DNA of 64,000 nucleotides from Planctomycetota bacterium (GTDB lineage: Bacteria > Planctomycetota > Planctomycetia > Pirellulales > UBA1268). Of the stretch, positions 1-9,118 are shown one piece after another (the stretch's first letter is position 1; the number at the start of each line of letters is the position of its first letter). The position numbers were made by a program, and so were the translations under genes. Below the pieces are notes generated by a model. That model ran no database searches, was not told where the DNA came from, and worked only from the letters and a program-made list of their open reading frames with translations. The stretch lies in contig QWOQ01000016.1 of assembly GCA_003669585.1 (NCBI GenBank), positions 1 to 64,000 on the forward strand. Reading direction: 5' to 3'.

Positions 1-1
1 C

Positions 2-838
2 GGCGGTAACCGTGTCGCACGCTACACAGCCCTCGGCATCCTCGACACGACGTTTGGAACCAGTGGCTCCACGACCAACGCCAACATGAACCCAGCCTAC
101 GCCGTCGCTCTCCAGCCCGACGGCAAGATTGTCACTCTCGGAAGAGATAACGATGCCTACCGCGTCGCACGATTTACGGCCGCAGGCACTCTCGATGCAG
201 AGTGGGGCATTGAAGGCTTAAACAACCAAGGCGACTACGGCCGAGGCCTCGTCGTCCGAGACGACGGCGATATTCTGCTGACGGGCAAGACCTATTATTA
301 TTCCGGAGGCACTAAGGACGGGTTTGGGGTGGTGCGAATCAGTTCGACCGGAACTGTCGAACAAGACGTCGCCTACGATCTCGGCACCGGCGACTTCGTC
401 AACTCTTCTCTCGCGCTCCCCGACGGCAAGCTCCTCCTCGTCGGCATCAGCAACGGCGACCTCACCATTTCCAGACACTCCTTCAGCGGTGCGATCGACA
501 CCTCATTTGGAACCGCTGGTAGCGTGAAGATCCCCGTTCTCAACTCGACAGATGAAGGTTTTCGAGCCACAATCGCCGCCGACGGCAAGATCCTCGTCAC
601 AGGATTTTCAAACAACGGTGTCGATCAAGACCTTGTCGTTGTGCGACTCTCCTACGACGGCGTCCTCGACACCTCCTTCGGTGTCGGTGGCAAGACCTCT
701 ATCAGCCTCGGAAGCAACGACTACGGATACGCCATCGCCTCCCTGGCCGACGGCAAGATCCTCGTCGCAGGAAGATCCAATAACGACATCGCCCTCGTCA
801 GACTCTTGGGTGACAGTGATCAGTCCGCTGCCGGCTAA
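2..838 (+). CDS. Delta-60 repeat protein, 5' end outside window
   Basis: The reading frame is open from the window edge, so the N-terminus is missing; the visible part is about 278 residues. It consists of tandem units with the signature ARxxxxGxLDxxFG followed by a P-D-G-K-I segment: LDTTFG near the start, then QPDGKIV, LDTSFGVGG and LADGKILVAG near the end. This matches the uncharacterised delta-60 repeat family, thought to form a beta-propeller-like extracellular fold. There is no C-terminal anchor or sorting domain; the chain ends shortly after the last repeat. It precedes another secreted protein gene, so it is probably also exported, but no signal peptide is visible because of the truncation. 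No enzymatic function can be assigned. Confidence 0.85.
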   Translation, partial: GGNRVARYTALGILDTTFGTSGSTTNANMNPAYAVALQPDGKIVTLGRDNDAYRVARFTAAGTLDAEWGIEGLNNQGDYGRGLVVRDDGDILLTGKTYYYSGGTKDGFGVVRISSTGTVEQDVAYDLGTGDFVNSSLALPDGKLLLVGISNGDLTISRHSFSGAIDTSFGTAGSVKIPVLNSTDEGFRATIAADGKILVTGFSNNGVDQDLVVVRLSYDGVLDTSFGVGGKTSISLGSNDYGYAIASLADGKILVAGRSNNDIALVRLLGDSDQSAAG

Positions 839-993
839 ATCTTGGTGGGCCACTCCAACCGCCGCCCGTTTCTCCCGCACGCGGGCCGCCCACAGACTCC
901 GGCGAGCTCGTGCAGGTGTATGACGACGGCGACATCGTTCAGATCGCAGTCGGTAAAGTAGCAGTAGCGCAGGCATGGGGGGCAAGGCGGATG

Positions 994-1017
994 CCGAAGC
1001 CTGACGTTGCCGCAGCG
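994..1017 (+). repeat. 24-bp direct repeat, copy 1
   Basis: This 24-base segment in the gap between the delta-60 gene and the SUMF1-fold gene is repeated exactly at 8342-8365, also between genes. The surrounding gap (839-1093) holds no convincing gene. A 13-base string at 957-969 recurs at 2940-2952, straddling the stop codon of the next gene, which suggests that this gap contains the remnant of a duplicated gene end. The role is unknown. Confidence 0.6.
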
Positions 1018-1093
1018 CAGGGCTATCGCATCACCCCCGCTCCGGCTTGTAGACTGCCCCCACGTTCAACCAACGTCTGCCGGGAGGAATGCC

Positions 1094-2944
1094 ATGCGTG
1101 TTGTTGCTTTAGGAATGGTGCTATGCGGTCTCGCGTTTATTTCCGCGAGCGATCGCTCATTTGGGCAACAGGATCTCCGGCAGCAGCCTAAGCCGCAACG
1201 GACGCTAGAAAATCTGATTAAAGAACCGGCAGCGGAGGCCCCCCCTGCGAAAGAAGCTGTGGCTAACGCAGATCTTTTGGCTGTGCCTCCGGAGGCGGAA
1301 GTTGCGGCGACGATTAACTTGATCCGCGATGCTTATTCGAACGAATACAAAGGCGAGCCGAGTGTTTTGATGAAGACGCTGAAATCTGCAGCTGATCAAA
1401 CGGACGATGCAGTCCGCAAGTTTGCCTTGCTTCAGGAGGCGGAAAAAGAAGCTGTCTCGTCTGGTGATCTATCACAGGCGTTTGAGTTTCTTGAAAAGCG
1501 GGGAAGTTTGTTCAAGATTGATTTTCAACAGAGTTCGATTGCCCTGATTAAGAATTTCACGAATCCGACTGGTGAGATGAGAAAGAAGCTGATTGAGAAA
1601 TTACTACAGCTATCGCGTACGGCGTTTGAAGCCGATCAGGTTCCATTTGCGAAGAAAGCGGTTGAGTTGAGCCTAGTCCGGGCGGAAGAGCAGTTCAAAA
1701 AAACAAAAGGTGACAGTCTGAATTTGCGGAATGAGTTGTTAGCGTTGCGGAATGAGGCGTTGGCACTGCAGAAGGATATTTCCCAGCAAAGCGAGCTTTT
1801 TGGCGATTATGAAAAAGCGATAGCGACTCTGAAGAAGGCAGACGCGGGTGCGTGCGAACGCGAACACACGGTTGTGGGTCGTTATCTATGTTTTGCAAAA
1901 GACGACTGGAAGGAAGGGGTTGCCTATTTAGCGAAGGGGGAAGCTGGATCGCTTCAGGAAGCCGCATCCAAAGAGGTGTTGCAGAAATCCGAAGGGGAGA
2001 AATTGTCCAAGGATTTGCTGGCAGTTGCATCCGTATGGTGGGAGCTGAGCGAGAAGCCCGTTCGAGCCAAGACTTCCTTGTCTGATCGCGACTTAGACGA
2101 GTTAGAGAAGATTCGTGGGCACTCGAGCAGTCTTTATGCGGAAGCGTTGCCGAATCTTATTGATCCGATTGATCGCGCTTTAGCTACCAAGCGATCCATT
2201 AGGCCTGAGGCACCGGGACCGATTTTTAGGAAGCCGATCAACTCGATTGGTTTGGAGTTGGTGTCTATTTCCAAGGGGACGTTTCTGATGGGCGAAGGTG
2301 TTGGTGCGGTTCGCGTGACCCTAACGAAACCGTTTTTGTTGGGTAAATATGAAGTGACTCAAGGGCAGTGGAAGAGCGTGATGGGGTCGGAGCCTTGGAA
2401 AGGACAGAAATTCGAACAGGCTGACAAGGACTACCCCGCTACTTTCGTTTCTTGGGATGATACGACAGATTTTTGCAAGAAGCTGACAGCAATTGAACGT
2501 AAGGCTGGAAAACTGAAAGCAAACGAAGAGTATCGTCTTCCGACAGAAGTAGAGTGGGAGTATGCGTGTCGCGCAGGCACAAAGACAACGTTTTCATTTG
2601 GAAACAATGAAAAGGAATTGGGCGAGTACGGCTGGTTTGTTAGCAATACAAAAAACGTTGGGCAAGGATTTGCGCATAAGGTCGGCATGAAGAAGTCGAA
2701 TCCCGCAGGGTTATTCGACATGCACGGCAACGTGCGGGAGTGGTGTTCGGATTGGTTCAGCGAAAAACTTTCGCGAGTTGTCGATCCGGTTGGCCCCAGA
2801 GGGGGCTTGAACCGCGTGAATCGTGGCGGAAGCTTTGGGGGCATCCCGGGCGAGTGTCGATCGGCGTTCCGCTTCTCCAACGCCCCCTCGAATCGCGGCG
2901 ACGACCTGGGTTTCCGTGTGGCCCGCAGTCAGTCGGGACAGTAG
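1094..2944 (+). CDS. Secreted SUMF1/formylglycine-generating-enzyme-fold protein
   Basis: The start at 1094 is chosen because a GGGAGG ribosome site lies 6 bases upstream and the protein then begins with a signal peptide (MRVVALGMVLCGLAF, cut near residue 24). A longer in-frame TTG start at 1007 has no such support. Residues about 50-380 are charged and helical with no recognised domain. Residues about 385-610 form a SUMF1 (FGE-sulfatase) domain: GTFLMGEG, KYEVTQGQW, RLPTEVEWEYACRAG, LFDMHGNVREWCSDW and GFRVAR. In catalytic FGE two cysteines lie just after RGGSW; here the segment reads RGGSFGGIPGECRSAFR, so only one cysteine is present. It is therefore probably not a sulfatase activator but one of the many SUMF1-fold binding or scaffold proteins of planctomycetes. 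Confidence 0.85.
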   Translation: MRVVALGMVLCGLAFISASDRSFGQQDLRQQPKPQRTLENLIKEPAAEAPPAKEAVANADLLAVPPEAEVAATINLIRDAYSNEYKGEPSVLMKTLKSAADQTDDAVRKFALLQEAEKEAVSSGDLSQAFEFLEKRGSLFKIDFQQSSIALIKNFTNPTGEMRKKLIEKLLQLSRTAFEADQVPFAKKAVELSLVRAEEQFKKTKGDSLNLRNELLALRNEALALQKDISQQSELFGDYEKAIATLKKADAGACEREHTVVGRYLCFAKDDWKEGVAYLAKGEAGSLQEAASKEVLQKSEGEKLSKDLLAVASVWWELSEKPVRAKTSLSDRDLDELEKIRGHSSSLYAEALPNLIDPIDRALATKRSIRPEAPGPIFRKPINSIGLELVSISKGTFLMGEGVGAVRVTLTKPFLLGKYEVTQGQWKSVMGSEPWKGQKFEQADKDYPATFVSWDDTTDFCKKLTAIERKAGKLKANEEYRLPTEVEWEYACRAGTKTTFSFGNNEKELGEYGWFVSNTKNVGQGFAHKVGMKKSNPAGLFDMHGNVREWCSDWFSEKLSRVVDPVGPRGGLNRVNRGGSFGGIPGECRSAFRFSNAPSNRGDDLGFRVARSQSGQ

Positions 2945-3144
2945 CAGTAGCGAATAGGCCCTTTGTTCTATTCATGCGGTATTGGGGTGTAGTCCCTATT
3001 CTTAGGTATTGAGCCACTTAACCTCTATTTAAGAACTTTTTCTGCGCCTGAACCTTCCCAAACCAAATGAACTCTGTTAAGACCGAGCTTCCATTCGGGC
3101 TTTGGGAACACGTCAGTCTGAAGCACATCGAGGAGAAATCTCTC

Positions 3145-6100
3145 ATGCCTTCTTCCAGTTGGGCTGCTCGAGCATTTCAAAAAACGTTTACGAACGTTTT
3201 TCAGACTCGCGGAATTCAGACTCGTCGCCGTCGCACGAGACGGCTTACCCAGCGGATTTCGCTTGAGTCGCTCGAGCCCCGGCAGATGCTGTCGGTGAAT
3301 CCTGCGCTCAGTGGCTCGACTGCGAGTTCAGCCAATGACAATTCAACCATCGCGGCTTTCGTTTCACAAAACACAATCGGCATTCTGTCCACCGTGCCCA
3401 GCGCACCGACATCCGTAGTGGCCGTCAGCGGCAACGCCCAACTGGCTGTGACGTGGTTGGCTCCTGCCAGCACCGGCGGATCGCCGATCACCGACTATCT
3501 GGTGCAGTATTGGAAAAACGGTGCTACTAATTGGGCAACGTTTGTCCATCCAGTGTCGACAGCGACCTCATGCACCGTAACGGGTCTGACCAACGACACG
3601 AGCTACGTATTCAAAGTGTTCGCCAAGAACGCCGCTGGCAACAGTCTGGGTTCTGCAAATTCGGCACCGGCAACGCCATCATCGCTAGCTGCTGCATTGA
3701 CTCCGACGTTTTGGTTCACGAAATCACTAGCAAATGGTTTCACAGTGCAGATCACGAACTATAACTCGAGCTACACATGGGCTGGCACAACGACCGCATC
3801 GGGCTCGGTAGCAATCAGTAGGAGTGGTATGGTCTCGGTGACCGGCGTGGCTGCTGCGACAAGTTCAACAGCGACGATCACGACGACGAGGGCTGGGTAT
3901 GCCCGCGGTTCGGCAACAGTCACTGCGACATCGCAGCTGGCTGCTGCATTGACTCCAACGTTTGGTGCCACGACATCAACGGCCGGTGGTTTCACGGTGC
4001 AGATCGCGAACTATAGCCCCAGCTATGCATGGGCTGGTACGGCGACAGCGTCGGGTGTGGTATCAGTCAGTGGAAGTGGCTTGGTCACCGTGACCGGCGT
4101 GGCTGCTGGAACGAGTTCAACAGCGAGGATCACGACGACGAGGGCTGGGTATGCCCGCGGTTCGGCAACAGTCACTGCAACATCGCTTGCTGCAGCATTG
4201 ACTCCAACGTTTGGAGCCACGACATCAACTGTCGACGGTTTCACGGTGCAGATCACGAATTATAACGCCAGCTACACGTGGGCTGGCACGGCGACCGCAT
4301 CGGGTGTGGTAGTGGTCAGCGGCACGGGCTTGGTCACCGTGACAGGCGTGGCTGCTGCGACAAGTTCAACAGCGACAATCACAACCACTAAAGCGAACAC
4401 CGTCGGTGGGTCAGCACCAGTCACAATGACATCGCTGTTCTTTGCTATGAGCATGGTGACCATCGGCAATCCTTGGAACGTCGCTGACACCGGCAGCGAT
4501 TTCCCCGGCTTCGGTGCCGTGTCCTACTCGTACCAGATCGGCACCTACGACGTGACAGGCTCACAGTACGAGGCGTTCTTAAATGCGGTAGGCTCGACCG
4601 ACACCTACGCTCTTTACAACGCAAACATGGGCACAGACACCGGTGCTGCCCAAATCAGCCGCTCAGGCACCGCTGGGACTTACTCGTACGCGGTTATGAA
4701 CAACACCGGCAACCGTCCGATCACGTATGTGAACTGGTTTGACTGTGCGAGGTTTTCCAACTGGATGAGCAACGGCCAGCCGAGCGGAGCCCAGAGCAAC
4801 GTGACGACAGAAAATGGTGCGTACAACGTGAACGGTGCCACTTCAGGCAAGGCCATGGCCGCCAACGCCACCAATCCAAATACGGGTTTAGCTCCAAATT
4901 TTCGAATGCCGCTTGAGAACGAGTGGTACAAGGCTGCGTACTACTCGCCAAATTACGGGGGTGTCGGCGTCGGCGGCTACTGGACTTATGCCACACAGAG
5001 CAACTTTGCTCCCGGCACCACAATCGGCAGCAGTTTTAATCAGGCGAACTACTTAGGTGCCTTCGATCACACAACTGATGTAGGTGCGTTTAGCGGCAGC
5101 GTGAGTTTCTACGGCACGTTCGACCAGAGCGGCAACGTCTGGCAGTGGAACGATTTGAATGGCACAACCGGTTCGTCTCGTGGCTTTCGCGGCGGCAATT
5201 ACAATGGCAGTCCTAGCAACGTGGCGTCCTCTTCCCGCACCTTCGACGATCCGGCTCGTGAAAACTATGACATCGGTTTCCATCTCGCAAGTCCGCTTGC
5301 TGCAGCGTTGACTCCAACATTTGGCGTCACGACATCAACTGTCGACGGTTTCACGGTGCAGATCGCGAACTATAACGCCAGCTATGTATGGGCTGGCACA
5401 GCGACCGCATCGGGCTCGGTAGCAATCAGTAGGAGTGGTATGGTCTCGGTGACAGGCGTGGCTGCTGCGACAAGTTCAACAGCGACGATCGCAACGACTA
5501 GGACTGGGTATGTCGGTGGCTCGGCACCAGTCACGGCGACGTCACTAGCTGCAGCGTTGACTCCAACATTTGGCGCTACGACATCAACTGCCGATGGTTT
5601 CACGGTGCAGATCACGAATTATAACGCCAGCTACACGTGGGCTGGCACGGCGACCGCATCGGGCTTGGTAGCAATCAGTGGGAGTGGCTTGGTCACCGTG
5701 ACAGGCACGGCTGCTGCGACAAGTTCAACAGCGAGGATCACCACGACTAGGACTGGCTATGTCGGTGGCTCGGCACCAGTCACGGCGACGTCACTAGCTG
5801 CAGCGTTGACTCCAACGTTTGACGCCACGACATCAACAGCCGATGGTTTTACGGTGCAGATCACGAATTATAACGCCAGTTATACATGGGCTGGCACGGC
5901 GACCGCATCGGGCTTGGTAGCAATCAGTGGGAGTGGCTTGGTCACCGTGACAGGCGTGGCTGCTGAAACAAGTTCAACAGCGACGATCACGACAACCAAA
6001 GCCAACACTGTCGGCGGAAGTGCACCAGTCACGGCGACTACGGTGATTGGTGCTGCGTTGACTCCAACGTTTGGAGCCACGACATCAACGGCGGATGGTT

Positions 6101-8181
6101 TCACGGTGCAGATCACGAATTTCGATGCCAGCTACACATGGGCTGGCACAGCGACCGCATCGGGCACGATAGCCGTTGACGGCACGGGCTTGGTCACCGT
6201 GACAGGCGTAGCTGCTGGAACAAGTTCAACAGCGACGATCACGACGACCAAAGCCAACACTGTCGGCGGAAGTGCACCAGTCACGGCGACGTCATTAGCT
6301 GCAGCGTTGACTCCAACATTTGGCGTCACGACATCAACTGTCGATGGTTTCACGGTGCAGATCGCGAACTATAACGCCAGCTATGTATGGGCTGGCACGG
6401 CGACCGCATCGGGCTTGGTAGCAATCAGTGGGAGTGGCTTGGTCACCGTGACAGGCGTGGCTGCTGCGACAAGTTCAACAGCGACAATCACGACGACGAG
6501 GGCTGGGTATACCCCCGGTTCGGCAGCAGTCACCGCGACCTCAACTTACCCGGGGGCGTTCTTGCTGCATAGCAACCCAGGTGCCACCAAACGCATCTTT
6601 CTAGACTTCGATGGCCATACCACCACGGGCACGAATTGGAATATCGATTTGGTTATTGCAAAGATTATTAGCCCGGCTTACGATATCGACAATAACACTA
6701 GCTCATTTTCTGTAACTGAATTGGCCAACATTCGAGAAATCTGGGAACGCGTAAGCGAAGATTATCTACCTTTCAATGTGGATGTCACGACAGAAGATCC
6801 GGGTATTGAAGCCTTACGAAATACAGGTGGTTCTGATACCCAATGGGGTATTCGTGCTGCCATTGGCGGATTTAACTCTGTTCTCCCCGGACTTTCGCCG
6901 CTTACTACTGGCATAGCTTCTAGGGGTTCCTTCAGTTCAAGCATTGATGTCCCATGTTTCATTTTTCCAAAAGAGTACACAACGTATTCTACAAATTCTG
7001 ATGCCAATAAAGAAATTGCTAACACAATCAGTCATGAAGTAGGCCACACATTAAATTTAGTGCACGATGGAGATTCTTCCGAAGCTTATTATCGTGGGCA
7101 GGGCTCTGGTGAAACTGGCTGGGCACCCATTATGGGAGGAGGTGGTACCTCCAACCTTACCCAGTGGAGCAATGGTGGCTATTTTGATGCTAGAAATTGG
7201 TCCGGAAATGTATCGAGCCCCAATACTCAGGACGATCTTACCGTTATTACTACCACCAATGGATTTGGCTACCGAACCGATGATTTCGGCAGCTCCATAG
7301 CCACCGCTTCCAGCTTGAATTTCTCCAACTCCACCACGATTTCTACCACGGGCATCATTGAGAAAAACACTGATCTGGATTACTTCCGCTTTGATCTCAC
7401 AGTTGGTGGTGCTGCTACCATCAACATTAACCCCGCTGTTAATGGCCCTAATCTCGATATCCAAGCCAAACTTTTCAATGCCTCGGGAATTCTTCTTGTT
7501 ACCAGTAATCCGATCACTACGCTTAATGCATCTTTCAGCACTACCCTAACCGCGGGCACCTATTACATCTCCATCGATGGTGTTGGTATGGGCAACCCAC
7601 TTACAACCGGCTACACCGATTACGGCAGCTTAGGGTTCTATTCCATCACAGGCACCGTGCCCAACGCTACCATGTCACTAGACATCACCCGCAGCGATTC
7701 CCCCAACTATGGTGCCGTGTCGTACTCGTACCAGATCGGCACCTACGACGTGACGGGCTCCCAGTACGCGGCGTTGTTAAATACCGTAGGCTCGACCGAC
7801 ATCTACGCTCTTTACAACGCAAACATGGGCACAGACACCAATGTTGACAAAATCAGCCAGTCGGGCTCATCCGGAAGTTACACGTACGCCGCCCTGAATA
7901 GCACGGGAAACCGTCCTACGCCACGCAGAGCAACGTTGACCCCGGGCACCACGATCGGCAGCAGTGCCAATCAGGCCAACTACAATAGTGCCATCGTCCA
8001 CGTCACTGACGTAGGCGCGTTGAGCGGCAGCGGGAGTTTCTACTGCTCGTTCGATCATAGCGGCAACGTGTATCAGTGGAACGATCTGAATGGCACACCG
8101 GGCGATCATCGTGTCGTTAGAGGCGGCCATTCCAGTTCCGATTTCGCCGCCATCTCGTCCTCGAGTCGCAGCGGCGGCTAA
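3145..8181 (+). CDS. Giant LEPR-type secreted mosaic metalloprotease
   Basis: The ATG at 3145 follows AGGAG by 9 bases; an upstream in-frame ATG at 3067 lacks a ribosome site. The 1678-residue protein begins with an Arg-rich stretch and the LEPR motif (SLESLEPRQML, residues 40-49), a planctomycete export signature. Next come a fibronectin III domain (about 83-180), three 83-residue Thr/Ala/Gly repeats (181-430), a SUMF1-like module (431-717), five more repeats (718-1133) and a zinc metalloprotease domain with HEVGHTLNLVHD at 1297-1308 and a probable Met-turn WAPIMGG. A pre-peptidase C-terminal-like beta-sandwich (about 1380-1504) and a second SUMF1-like module with an internal deletion (about 1511-1678) follow. 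The HExxHxxxxxH motif supports metallopeptidase activity. The protein is probably cell-surface or secreted. Its last module is cut by an in-frame TAA. Confidence 0.88.
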   Translation: MPSSSWAARAFQKTFTNVFQTRGIQTRRRRTRRLTQRISLESLEPRQMLSVNPALSGSTASSANDNSTIAAFVSQNTIGILSTVPSAPTSVVAVSGNAQLAVTWLAPASTGGSPITDYLVQYWKNGATNWATFVHPVSTATSCTVTGLTNDTSYVFKVFAKNAAGNSLGSANSAPATPSSLAAALTPTFWFTKSLANGFTVQITNYNSSYTWAGTTTASGSVAISRSGMVSVTGVAAATSSTATITTTRAGYARGSATVTATSQLAAALTPTFGATTSTAGGFTVQIANYSPSYAWAGTATASGVVSVSGSGLVTVTGVAAGTSSTARITTTRAGYARGSATVTATSLAAALTPTFGATTSTVDGFTVQITNYNASYTWAGTATASGVVVVSGTGLVTVTGVAAATSSTATITTTKANTVGGSAPVTMTSLFFAMSMVTIGNPWNVADTGSDFPGFGAVSYSYQIGTYDVTGSQYEAFLNAVGSTDTYALYNANMGTDTGAAQISRSGTAGTYSYAVMNNTGNRPITYVNWFDCARFSNWMSNGQPSGAQSNVTTENGAYNVNGATSGKAMAANATNPNTGLAPNFRMPLENEWYKAAYYSPNYGGVGVGGYWTYATQSNFAPGTTIGSSFNQANYLGAFDHTTDVGAFSGSVSFYGTFDQSGNVWQWNDLNGTTGSSRGFRGGNYNGSPSNVASSSRTFDDPARENYDIGFHLASPLAAALTPTFGVTTSTVDGFTVQIANYNASYVWAGTATASGSVAISRSGMVSVTGVAAATSSTATIATTRTGYVGGSAPVTATSLAAALTPTFGATTSTADGFTVQITNYNASYTWAGTATASGLVAISGSGLVTVTGTAAATSSTARITTTRTGYVGGSAPVTATSLAAALTPTFDATTSTADGFTVQITNYNASYTWAGTATASGLVAISGSGLVTVTGVAAETSSTATITTTKANTVGGSAPVTATTVIGAALTPTFGATTSTADGFTVQITNFDASYTWAGTATASGTIAVDGTGLVTVTGVAAGTSSTATITTTKANTVGGSAPVTATSLAAALTPTFGVTTSTVDGFTVQIANYNASYVWAGTATASGLVAISGSGLVTVTGVAAATSSTATITTTRAGYTPGSAAVTATSTYPGAFLLHSNPGATKRIFLDFDGHTTTGTNWNIDLVIAKIISPAYDIDNNTSSFSVTELANIREIWERVSEDYLPFNVDVTTEDPGIEALRNTGGSDTQWGIRAAIGGFNSVLPGLSPLTTGIASRGSFSSSIDVPCFIFPKEYTTYSTNSDANKEIANTISHEVGHTLNLVHDGDSSEAYYRGQGSGETGWAPIMGGGGTSNLTQWSNGGYFDARNWSGNVSSPNTQDDLTVITTTNGFGYRTDDFGSSIATASSLNFSNSTTISTTGIIEKNTDLDYFRFDLTVGGAATININPAVNGPNLDIQAKLFNASGILLVTSNPITTLNASFSTTLTAGTYYISIDGVGMGNPLTTGYTDYGSLGFYSITGTVPNATMSLDITRSDSPNYGAVSYSYQIGTYDVTGSQYAALLNTVGSTDIYALYNANMGTDTNVDKISQSGSSGSYTYAALNSTGNRPTPRRATLTPGTTIGSSANQANYNSAIVHVTDVGALSGSGSFYCSFDHSGNVYQWNDLNGTPGDHRVVRGGHSSSDFAAISSSSRSGG
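3685..6543 (+). repeat. Eight 249-bp tandem repeats split by a SUMF1-like module
   Basis: Units start at 3685, 3937, 4186, 5296, 5545, 5794, 6046 and 6295, with a period of 249 bp (83 residues; two units are 252 bp). Each begins with [LI]xAALTPTF or a close variant and contains FTVQI, SYxWAGTxTASG, SSTA and a Gly/Ser/Ala-rich end. Units 3 and 4 are separated by an 861-bp SUMF1-like module (4435-5295). The DNA of neighbouring units is nearly identical, which indicates recent amplification or gene conversion. The fold is unknown; an Ig-like beta-sandwich is likely. Confidence 0.9.
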
Positions 8182-8232
8182 CCGTGGCTCGAGAACATCG
8201 TCATTGGTTTTCGTCTCGCAAGTCCGGACTGA
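8179..8232 (+). pseudogene. Amputated 3' tail of the second SUMF1-like module
   Basis: The TAA at 8179-8181 ends the giant protein at SRSGG. Without changing frame the sequence continues as PWLENIVIGFRLASPD and stops at TGA 8230-8232. The first SUMF1-like module of the same protein ends IGFHLASPL, so the codons after the TAA are the true end of the domain. A single C to A change (TAC to TAA) would explain the break. Confidence 0.7.
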
Positions 8233-8341
8233 GCCCGGCTCGAGGCGGGTAGTAAATGCGTAGATTGGTGCAGCCTGTCGAGGTAGAGAGAACCAGAATC
8301 ATGCAAGCGGGCTATAGGTCGTGAGCCCTTTGGCCTTTGTC

Positions 8342-8365
8342 CCGAAGCCTGACGTTGCCGCAGCG
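8342..8365 (+). repeat. 24-bp direct repeat, copy 2
   Basis: This is the exact second copy of the segment at 994-1017. It lies in the gap 8233-8454, between the broken mosaic gene and the terminase gene of the island. Apart from this repeat the gap shows no gene. The left end of the mobile island must lie within or close to it. Confidence 0.6.
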
Positions 8366-8454
8366 TGGCGTGGGGGGGCATCGCTATCTCTACGGCATAG
8401 GAGTTCCCAAACCTCCGTTCACCCCTGCGCACACAATTGGTCGATTCGCAACAA

Positions 8455-8907
8455 TCACCCAAAAATTCTCGGGTCTATTCCTTCTTCCAATACAGGCCCG
8501 GCAACCACTGAAACCTTTGACTGTGCTGATGGGGTCAGGCCAAACTCGCTCGCGTAGCGCAGCATCTGCGCACGTGCATCACGTTTTCTTGCCCATGCGG
8601 GATGGTTGATCTTCTTTCCTGTCGAATCCAAAATCGTTTGCCCATCTCGCGTCAATTCTTTTGAAGCGATTTCTATGTCTGAAACGCAATCGCAATAAGC
8701 TGCGAGCGTCTTTTCATGCGTCAGCGACAAAATGCGAGTCGCAATCAATAACGGAACAACTCGATTCCATTCAGCAAGTGCGAGATCGCACAAATACTCC
8801 GGGGCATTGGGAGTCCCCAGCTGAGAAGGAATTTCATTCTTGTGAGGGCCTCGAATTCGAGATCCGCGAAGTTCCAAAATCCTACGAGGCGTGGGTGTGC
8901 GCGACAT
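8455..8907 (-). CDS. Phage terminase small subunit, P27 family
   Basis: The start is the ATG at 8907, preceded by GGAGG 7 bases upstream; an in-frame ATG two codons earlier is too close to that site. The 150-residue product has the P27 pattern: a basic N-terminus (TPTPRRILELRGS), then CDLALAEWNRVVPLL, LAAYCDCVSDIEIASKEL, a short TILDSTGKKINHPAW loop and LRYASEFGLTPSAQSKV. Small terminases recognise phage DNA and recruit the large ATPase subunit for packaging. No large subunit is encoded nearby, so this one would have to act with a helper phage or is a relic. It is transcribed leftwards, opposite to the rest of the island. Confidence 0.85.
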   Translation of the reverse strand: MSRTPTPRRILELRGSRIRGPHKNEIPSQLGTPNAPEYLCDLALAEWNRVVPLLIATRILSLTHEKTLAAYCDCVSDIEIASKELTRDGQTILDSTGKKINHPAWARKRDARAQMLRYASEFGLTPSAQSKVSVVAGPVLEEGIDPRIFG

Positions 8908-9118
8908 TTGCATTCCTCCATGAAAAACGTGCGTCAGATACAAAGCATTTTATCATGCCGACTGAGCCTTGGCACTGGACGCACGCCGTGATATGACACG
9001 AGGCAACAACTCTTTCGGGCAACAGGTTTGATCACCCGTTGAACGATCCACGCGGGCTTGTGACTTCCTCGTTGTTCGCAGCCCGCTGGATCGGCCCGAT
9101 CTACAACGAGAGGCGACT

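Noticed and set aside
1007-1093. Longer N-terminus for the SUMF1-fold protein from a TTG
   Set aside because: The internal ATG at 1094 has a strong ribosome site and directly opens a signal peptide.
3771-6353. Series of 70-78-codon minus-strand frames with a VDVVAPNVGVNAA pattern
   Set aside because: They are antisense shadows of the 249-bp repeats of the mosaic protein, repeating because the DNA repeats.
3685-6543. Repeat array considered as CRISPR or other non-coding repeat
   Set aside because: The units are 249 bp, in frame and protein-coding, without spacers; no CRISPR array was seen anywhere in the window.
994-8365. The 24-bp repeats as target duplications of a 7.3-kb transposon
   Set aside because: No transposase, terminal inverted repeats or other mobility gene lies between them, and 24 bp is too long for common target duplications.
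8442-8448. Possible left attachment site: CGATTCG shared with the T-loop region of tRNA-Pro (15840-15846)
   Set aside because: Only seven bases match and the flanks differ; a real attachment core at a tRNA end is normally 15 bases or longer.
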